From Pseudoprimorskyibacter insulae (GTDB lineage Bacteria > Pseudomonadota > Alphaproteobacteria > Rhodobacterales > Rhodobacteraceae), in contig NZ_OMOJ01000002.1 of NCBI RefSeq assembly GCF_900302505.1, positions 124,001-188,000 on the forward strand: a stretch of DNA of 64,000 nt, given 5' to 3'. Below are positions 58,725 through 64,000 of the stretch, in pieces; position 1 is the first letter of the stretch; each line of letters opens with the position of its first letter. The notes under the pieces are model-generated. The model had not been told where the DNA came from and ran no database searches. It worked only from the letters and a program-made list of their open reading frames with translations. The position numbers and the translations under genes were made by a program.

Positions 58725-60353
58725 TCAGGCAGCGGCCCGGTTGTTCAGGTTTTTTCGGTCTTCCAGGATCATGTCGGCGGCCTTTTCCGCGATCATGATC
58801 GTTGGGGCGTTGGTATTGCCGGACACCAGCAGCGGCATGATCGAGGCATCGACCACGCGCAGTCCGCCGATGCCGTGAACGCGTAGACGCGGGTCAACCA
58901 CCGCCTCTGGCCCGGTGCCCATCGTGCAGGTGCCAACGGGGTGATAAACGGTGCGGGTCTGGCTGCGGATATGGGCCAGCAGCGCCTCATCCGATTGGGC
59001 GGCGCGGCCCGGTACGATTTCCTCTAGCCCAAGGTCGGCCATAGGCGATTGCGCCAGAATGGACCGACCCAGCTTTAGCCCACGCAAAAGGCGCATCGTG
59101 TCGCGGTCGTCCTGCAGCAGGCCAAGGTCGATTTGCGGCGCGCCATGCTGCGATATGCGCGTGACCGACCCCCGGCTGTGCGGGCGCAACACACAGGTGT
59201 GCAACGAAACGCCATGCCCATATTCGATCATCCGCCCGCGATGGCTTTTGCGGCCCGGAATGATGTGGAACTGAATGTCGGGGCGATCCTCGGTCGGGGA
59301 GGAGCGGACAAACCCGCCGGCCTCCACCATGTTTGACGACAACAGACCGCGATTGCCCGTCACCCAGCGCAGCGCATCCATCGACAGGCGCGGCAAGGCC
59401 CGGACGGAAATGCCATGCGGTCGGGTGGATTGGCTTTTGCAGATGATCATGCAGTCGACGTGATCTTGCAGGTTCTGGCCAACGCCCGGCAGGTCATGCG
59501 CCACCGCTCCGCCTGCTTGTCGGATCTGGTCGCCGGGGCCGATGCCCGAGCGAAGCAGAATATCGGGCGACCCGATGGCCCCAGCGGACAGGATCACCTC
59601 GGCCCGCGCGGCAATCGTCTGGGTCTGGCCGTCGCGGCGCAATGTGATCCCCGTGGCCTGAGCGCCGTCAAGCGTGATGCCCGTCACCTCGGCGCCGGTC
59701 AGAATGGTCAGGTTGGGGCGCTGGCGGACGGATTTCAAAAACGCCTCGGCAGTAGAGTGGCGTTTGCCGTCCTTTTGGGTGACCTGATAAACGCCGACGC
59801 CTTCGGGTTCGGGGTTGTTGAAATCGGGGCAGGGGCGGATTTGCACGCGGCTTGCGGCGTCGATGAAGTCTTGGGAGACCGGGCTGGGATCGCGCAGATT
59901 GGCGACGTGCAGCGGCCCGCTGCGCCCGTGCCACGCATCGTCCCGGCCTGCGTCGGCATTGGCTTCGGACCGTTTGAAATAGGGCAGCACATCGTCATAG
60001 CCCCAGCCCGTGCAACCCAATGCGGCCCAGTCGTCATAGTCGGCCCGGTGCCCGCGAATGTAGATCATCCCGTTGATGGCCGATGATCCGCCCAAAACCT
60101 TGCCGCGCGGCACGCTGATTTCACGTCCGTCTAGGGCCGCTTGTGGTGTCGATTTGAACAGCCAGTTGTGCTTGGGGTCTTTGTTTAGCCAGATCACCCC
60201 CAGTGGCACGCGAATGATCGGGCTGCGGTCGGCGGGGCCTGCTTCGATCAGGCAAACGGTCACAGAAGGATCGGCAGACAACCGATGCGCCAAAACGGCC
60301 CCGGCCGAGCCGGCACCGACAATCACGTAATCAGCTGACAGGTCAGTTTGCAT
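58725..60353 (-). CDS. GMC-family FAD-dependent alcohol oxidoreductase
   Basis: A 542-residue glucose-methanol-choline family flavoprotein. The ATG at 60353 was preferred to a TTG three codons earlier. It has FAD motif VIVGAGSAGAVLAHRL, GMC signature 1 around GGSSAINGMIYIRG, signature 2 GAIGSPDILLRSGIGP, and the catalytic His and Asn in YHPVGTCTMG and SGNTNAPT. It oxidises a primary or secondary alcohol, likely one produced by the P450 or imported by the adjoining transporter. It is first in the leftward operon and has the shared CCAAAG-repeat promoter about 120 bases upstream. Confidence 0.87.
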   Translation of the reverse strand: MQTDLSADYVIVGAGSAGAVLAHRLSADPSVTVCLIEAGPADRSPIIRVPLGVIWLNKDPKHNWLFKSTPQAALDGREISVPRGKVLGGSSAINGMIYIRGHRADYDDWAALGCTGWGYDDVLPYFKRSEANADAGRDDAWHGRSGPLHVANLRDPSPVSQDFIDAASRVQIRPCPDFNNPEPEGVGVYQVTQKDGKRHSTAEAFLKSVRQRPNLTILTGAEVTGITLDGAQATGITLRRDGQTQTIAARAEVILSAGAIGSPDILLRSGIGPGDQIRQAGGAVAHDLPGVGQNLQDHVDCMIICKSQSTRPHGISVRALPRLSMDALRWVTGNRGLLSSNMVEAGGFVRSSPTEDRPDIQFHIIPGRKSHRGRMIEYGHGVSLHTCVLRPHSRGSVTRISQHGAPQIDLGLLQDDRDTMRLLRGLKLGRSILAQSPMADLGLEEIVPGRAAQSDEALLAHIRSQTRTVYHPVGTCTMGTGPEAVVDPRLRVHGIGGLRVVDASIMPLLVSGNTNAPTIMIAEKAADMILEDRKNLNNRAAA

Positions 60354-60454
60354 TAACCGCAAGCCACGCCAAAGCCGCAGAGCCCACGCGGGGCCCTCGC
60401 AAAACGGATGTCATCGTAGTCCTCCCAATGATGGCGATTTTCACGCCGATCATG

Positions 60455-60494
60455 AGAATCACGCTAAAACGCTTGCTTTGGTTTTTCTTTGGCG
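60455..60494 (-). promoter_or_regulatory. SARP-type operator and -10-like element of the GMC/ABC operon
   Basis: Read on the minus strand, 60494-60476 is CGCCAAAGAAAAACCAAAG, two CCAAAG hexamers with starts 11 bases apart. After 9 bases it is followed by TAGCGTGATTCT (60466-60455). The same arrangement occurs upstream of the P450 gene at 62019-62058. Direct repeats at one-helical-turn spacing placed 8-9 bases before a -10 element are the known operator layout of SARP activators. Confidence 0.75.
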
Positions 60495-60531
60495 TTTTCC
60501 TAGTGAGACGGTCTCGGCGATAGGTTGTGCG

Positions 60532-62004
60532 ATGCAAAACGGGGAAAATCCGCGTAGTACCAGTGGTTTAGAAAAATTTAACATCTTCAATATTGCCTTG
60601 TTTGACGATTCGAACGTCCTTGGCTTTCTGGAAGATGCGCTGACATGTGTGCCCAGTCATGGCCGCCCGGTGATCGTTGTGTCGAATGAACCGACCTTTG
60701 CGCGCCGTATTTTGCCGACCCTGCGCCTGACCCTCGGGGATCTTGGGCTGGATGGACGCAGCCTTGAGCCGGAGGAGTTTGCCACGCTTCTCCGCCCGCA
60801 TCTGGCGCGGATTGGGGCGGCCGGGACGCTGCTGGTGGATATGCGCTGGCTGATGAACATGGTGCAGGGCAACGGTAATATCCGCACATGGGGCCAGATG
60901 GCCGAAAGTCTGGCCAAGGATATGGGGCTGACCGTCATTTCCCGCTATGACCGAGAGCTTTTGATCGAAGAACAGGTCCAAGCAGCCTTTCGCGCCCATC
61001 GTCAGTTCCTGGCCCGGTCGGGGCTATATGACAACCCCTACTGGATTCCAGACGATCTTCGATTGGCCCCTTGGGGCGAACAGATGTCATTCCTGTTGGG
61101 TCGTGTGGTGCCGGACTATGCCAATGTCAGCTTTTTCATGCGCGATGACCGGTTTGCCGCCCATGGGGCAGATCCCGAATGGGTCGCCAAGCCGCGCGGT
61201 ATGACCATTGGGCAGCGCAAATCCGACGTTTGGCAGATCTACTGCTTTGGGCAGCTGCGGGTGTACCGGAACGGGCGCGAACGCATTGAATGGAAGCTGA
61301 AAGGCGGCGCCCCCAAGAAAACGCGCACCCTGTTTGCCTACCTGCTGACCTGCGGTGAAAAGGGGGCGCATGCCGACCGGATTGCCGAATTGCTTTGGCC
61401 CGATGACACGATCGAGGACGGCAAACGCGCCCGTCTGCACCACACGATTGCGATGTTGCGCAAGACGCTCGGCCATGGGGACAGCGTGTTGCGGTCGGGC
61501 GATTTCTATCGCCTCAACCCGCCCGAGGGCAGTTGGATCGACATCACCAGCTTTGAACAACTCTGTCGGCGCGGGCTATCCTTGGTCAAACGCGGCCAGC
61601 GCAAAGAGGCGCTTCAGATCTATCACACGGCGGAACGGCTTTATGCCGGGGATTTGTTTGAGGACATTCCGCTTGAGTATGTGGAAAGCGATCAGGAAGA
61701 TTGGTGTTTGCCCCGCCGGGTGTGGCTGCGCGAAATGGCGATCAAGTTGCAGCGCGACATGTCGGTGCTGCTGCGCGAAGACGGGAATTTGCGCGAAGCA
61801 CTGGACCATTGCACGAAGGCGCTTGCGCTCGATCCGACCAGCGAAAGCGCCAACATTGAGGCGATGCGCGTCTTTCATGCGCAGGGGCGGCCAGACACGG
61901 TCGCGCGGCAATACCGCCAATACCGCAAAGCGGTCGAAGCCATGGACGCATCGCCCGAAGGATCTGAGGTGCAGGCACTTTTCCGCGCTTTAACAAGGGT
62001 TTGA
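60532..62004 (+). CDS. MEDS-BTAD transcriptional regulator (SARP-like)
   Basis: A 490-residue regulator starting MQNGENPRSTSG. Residues 15-165 resemble the MEDS sensory domain of DcmR-type regulators (FLEDALTCVPSHGRPVIVVS; TVISRYDRELL). Residues 230-320 are an OmpR-type winged helix (KKTRTLFAYLLTCGEKG; ARLHHTIAMLRKTLG). Residues 330-485 are a bacterial transcriptional activation (BTAD) helical repeat domain (YHTAERLYAGDLFEDIP; ALDHCTKALALDPTSE). The combination is SARP-like with an N-terminal sensor. It lies between the two operons whose promoters share the CCAAAG direct repeats, one of which is only 38 bases before its own start. Confidence 0.8.
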   Translation: MQNGENPRSTSGLEKFNIFNIALFDDSNVLGFLEDALTCVPSHGRPVIVVSNEPTFARRILPTLRLTLGDLGLDGRSLEPEEFATLLRPHLARIGAAGTLLVDMRWLMNMVQGNGNIRTWGQMAESLAKDMGLTVISRYDRELLIEEQVQAAFRAHRQFLARSGLYDNPYWIPDDLRLAPWGEQMSFLLGRVVPDYANVSFFMRDDRFAAHGADPEWVAKPRGMTIGQRKSDVWQIYCFGQLRVYRNGRERIEWKLKGGAPKKTRTLFAYLLTCGEKGAHADRIAELLWPDDTIEDGKRARLHHTIAMLRKTLGHGDSVLRSGDFYRLNPPEGSWIDITSFEQLCRRGLSLVKRGQRKEALQIYHTAERLYAGDLFEDIPLEYVESDQEDWCLPRRVWLREMAIKLQRDMSVLLREDGNLREALDHCTKALALDPTSESANIEAMRVFHAQGRPDTVARQYRQYRKAVEAMDASPEGSEVQALFRALTRV

Positions 62005-62018
62005 AGGCGGCGTGACTG

Positions 62019-62058
62019 CGCCAAAGAAAAACCAAAGTGGGCAGGGTAGGGTGATTCT
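62019..62058 (+). promoter_or_regulatory. SARP-type operator and -10-like element of the P450 operon
   Basis: CGCCAAAGAAAAACCAAAG at 62019-62037 is identical to the minus-strand element before the GMC gene. After 9 bases it is followed by TAGGGTGATTCT (62047-62058), differing from the other copy at one position. It starts 14 bases after the regulator stop; the P450 start is 31 bases beyond the end of the element. Confidence 0.75.
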
Positions 62059-62089
62059 TAAGGGCCGATTGCGGCTATGGGAGGATATC

Positions 62090-63331
62090 ATGAACGCTTT
62101 GGATGCCATCCGCGCTGCGGATGCATACGATCCTTTTGACCTTAACAAACCCCATCCGACTTGGGCCGCTTTCCGCGAAGGCAGCCCGCTGTTTTATCAT
62201 GAGCCGTCGGGGTATTGGGTCGCGTCCCGTTATGAGGACATCAAAGCCATTTTCGACGATTGGAAGTGCTTTTCATCCGAGAACGCGCAAAAGCCGATGC
62301 GCCCGATGTGCGAGGCGGGCCGGCAGGTACTGAAGGATGGCGGGTTCACCGCCTATTCCGGCCTGACCGCGCGGGTTCCCCCGGATCACACGCGCATTCG
62401 CAAGATCGCGCAGGGCTGTTTTGGCCCCCGCCGGTTCAAATCGATTGAGCCGCAGATCGAACAAATCGTCGCCCGCCATCTGGATGTCTTGCAAGAGGCC
62501 GGCAAAACCGGCCCCGTCGATTTCTGGAAAGAGGTCGCCTATCCGGTGCCGGCCCATGTGCTGTTCACGCTGATGGGCATCCCCGAAGAAGACGTGCCCA
62601 AGATCAAGCGCTACGGCGAGGCGCGGGTTGCCATGACCTGGTCGGACCTGACCGACGAAGAGCAGATCCCCGTCGCCCATGCGATGGTGGAATATTGGAA
62701 CTACATCCACGACCTGCTGGACAAACGCCGCAAAGAACCGGGCGATGATTTCCCGTCGGACCTGCTGCGCCTTCAGTCCGAAGGGGCCGAGATCACCGAC
62801 GATGAAATCGCAGGTGTTCTGTATTCCACGCTGTTCGCTGGGCATGAAACCACATCGACCTTGATGGGCAATTCCATCATCACGCTGATGAGCAATCAGG
62901 ACGCGTGGGACGCGATCAAGGCCGATCCGGCCAAGATCCCCAATGCGGTGGAAGAGATCCTGCGCTATTCGCCCTCGGTCGTCGGTTGGCGGCGCAAGGC
63001 GCGCTATGCCACCAAGGTTGGCGATGTCGAGCTGCCGGAAGGCGCCGAAGTGCTCATGCTGACCGGGTCGGCCAACCGCGATGAAGGCCAGTTCACGAAC
63101 GGTGAAGCGCTGGACATCGAACGCAAGAACGCCCGCACGCACCTCAGCTTTGGCTACGGCATTCACTATTGCCTTGGGTTCCAACTGGCCAAGATGGAGG
63201 GGCAGATCGTTCTGCGCCAATTGGCCGAACGCTTCCCGTCATTGCGCCTTGCTGACGGGTTTGAGGCGACTTTCCTAAGAAACATCACTTTCCGTGTTCC
63301 GACATCCGTCATGGTGGACTGGGACAGGTGA
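62090..63331 (+). CDS. Cytochrome P450 monooxygenase (soluble bacterial class)
   Basis: A 413-residue P450 starting MNALDAIRAADAYDPFDL, with GGGAGG upstream. I-helix AGHETTS near 250-256 (oxygen-activating Thr), ExxR in EEILRYSP near 288 and the heme-ligand region LSFGYGIHYCLGFQLA with Cys361 are intact. No ferredoxin or reductase gene is adjacent. It is followed 2 bases later by a PEP-synthase-like gene, suggesting joint use. The substrate is unknown. Confidence 0.93.
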   Translation: MNALDAIRAADAYDPFDLNKPHPTWAAFREGSPLFYHEPSGYWVASRYEDIKAIFDDWKCFSSENAQKPMRPMCEAGRQVLKDGGFTAYSGLTARVPPDHTRIRKIAQGCFGPRRFKSIEPQIEQIVARHLDVLQEAGKTGPVDFWKEVAYPVPAHVLFTLMGIPEEDVPKIKRYGEARVAMTWSDLTDEEQIPVAHAMVEYWNYIHDLLDKRRKEPGDDFPSDLLRLQSEGAEITDDEIAGVLYSTLFAGHETTSTLMGNSIITLMSNQDAWDAIKADPAKIPNAVEEILRYSPSVVGWRRKARYATKVGDVELPEGAEVLMLTGSANRDEGQFTNGEALDIERKNARTHLSFGYGIHYCLGFQLAKMEGQIVLRQLAERFPSLRLADGFEATFLRNITFRVPTSVMVDWDR

Positions 63332-63333
63332 GT

Positions 63334-64000
63334 ATGGGGGACAATTTGTACACACTCGACTTTTCGAACATCGGTTCTGCCGATCATGCCCGCGTGGGCG
63401 GCAAATGCGCTTCGCTTGGGGAAATGACCCAAGCGGGCGTCGCCGTGCCTCCGGGGTTTGCTGTCACCACCGAAGCCTATTCGGCGATGCTGGATCACCA
63501 TGGGCTGCGCGATGAAATCGCACGGCACCTTGCGGGCGTTGATCCCGAAGATCTGGATAGCGTGGACCGCGCGGCGCAGGCGATCCGCATCCGCATCCGG
63601 TCACACCGTTTGCCGGATGAGGTAGAGGCCGGCATTCGCACTGCCTATGCCGCTATGGGCGAAGATATGCCCGTCGCGGTCCGGTCCTCGGCCACCGCCG
63701 AAGACCTGCCGGACGCCAGCTTTGCCGGGCAGCAAGACACCTACCTGTGGGTCAAAGGCGCCGATGATGTTGTCAGCCATGTGCGGGATTGCTGGGCCTC
63801 GCTTTATACCACGCGGGCCGTGGCCTACCGCGAAAAGAACAACATCCCGCATATCGATGTGCTGATGAGTGTGGGCGTTCAGAAGATGGTTAACGCCCGC
63901 GCCGCTGGCGTCGCCATGACGCTGGACCCGGGCACGGGCGACCGCACGCGGATCGTCATTGATGCATCTTGGGGGCTTGGGGAAATGGTGGTTTCTGGCG
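63334..64000 (+). CDS. PEP-synthase-like ATP-binding protein (partial, runs off the window)
   Basis: An open frame from ATG 63334 to the window end (222 codons). It matches the N-terminal ATP-binding domain of PEP synthase/pyruvate phosphate dikinase: VGGKCASLGEMTQAGV, VPPGFAVTTEAY, VAVRSSATAEDLPDASFAG, QQDTY and the later ASWGLGEMVVSG. True PEP synthase is not usually encoded 2 bases after a P450. Stand-alone or split relatives phosphorylate phenols and cresols, so this may activate an aromatic or alkyl alcohol. The catalytic histidine domain, if present, lies beyond the window. Confidence 0.85.
   Translation, partial: MGDNLYTLDFSNIGSADHARVGGKCASLGEMTQAGVAVPPGFAVTTEAYSAMLDHHGLRDEIARHLAGVDPEDLDSVDRAAQAIRIRIRSHRLPDEVEAGIRTAYAAMGEDMPVAVRSSATAEDLPDASFAGQQDTYLWVKGADDVVSHVRDCWASLYTTRAVAYREKNNIPHIDVLMSVGVQKMVNARAAGVAMTLDPGTGDRTRIVIDASWGLGEMVVSG

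Noticed and set aside
60455-62058. The inverted repeats flanking the regulator gene as ends of an insertion element
   Set aside because: The enclosed gene is a regulator and not a transposase, the flanks show no target duplication, and the second conserved block has promoter-like placement for both outward genes.
63334-64000. A housekeeping pyruvate phosphate dikinase or PEP synthase
   Set aside because: Only the ATP-binding part is visible and its 2-base spacing to a P450 argues against a housekeeping role; kept as PEP-synthase-like.

Overview
The window is GC-rich, densely packed and operonic, with many ATGA or TGATG stop/start overlaps. A complete proteobacterial cbb operon with a red-type (form IC) RuBisCO, a GrpE-like C-terminus beside gabD, and a dispersed-repeat-like hairpin ending near 'tatttggaaagagaag' point to an alphaproteobacterium of the Rhodobacteraceae (Roseobacter-like). 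No tRNA, rRNA, insertion sequence or CRISPR array was seen. No gene-free stretch exceeds 300 bases; the longest are 14383-14641 and 24238-24492.

Layout. (1) 1-2478: end of a probable grpE, a bidirectional terminator, a succinate-semialdehyde-type aldehyde dehydrogenase and a KynB-like alpha/beta hydrolase. (2) 2637-9345: a tight seven-gene operon of unknown function (coiled-coil protein, three small membrane proteins, an AAA+ ATPase, two conserved hypotheticals). (3) 9305-40055: an exopolysaccharide locus with Wzy-, Wzx- and Wzz-like proteins, a CpsD-like kinase, a WecG/TagA transferase, two GT4 and three GT2 glycosyltransferases, an acetyltransferase, two oxidoreductase/epimerase sets (one fused), a secreted RTX protein and, embedded in the locus, a phosphopantetheinyl transferase with an NRPS and a PKS. 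(4) 40112-53925: cbbR divergent from cbbF-P-T-G-K-A-L-S-X-E, a thioredoxin-fold gene, cbbZ and cbbY, a complete Calvin cycle and phosphoglycolate salvage operon. (5) 53922-64000: a GMC oxidoreductase plus branched-chain-type ABC transporter operon, divergent from a MEDS/BTAD (SARP-like) regulator, a cytochrome P450 and the start of a PEP-synthase-like gene.

Two things stand out. First, the NRPS and PKS in the polysaccharide locus keep their domain folds but have lost almost every catalytic residue: formyltransferase N/H/D, carrier Ser, KS Cys/His/His, AT Ser, KR Tyr and probably DH His. The adenylation domain, one acyl carrier, the thioesterase and the phosphopantetheinyl transferase look intact. 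The PKS is also cut by one in-frame TGA. This looks like a megasynthase reduced to an adenylate/thioester/release device, possibly for decorating the polysaccharide. Second, the promoters of the GMC-transporter operon and of the P450 operon share a 19-bp element (two CCAAAG repeats 11 bp apart) followed, at identical spacing, by TAG(G/C)GTGATTCT. This is the geometry expected of a SARP operator and ties both operons to the regulator between them.
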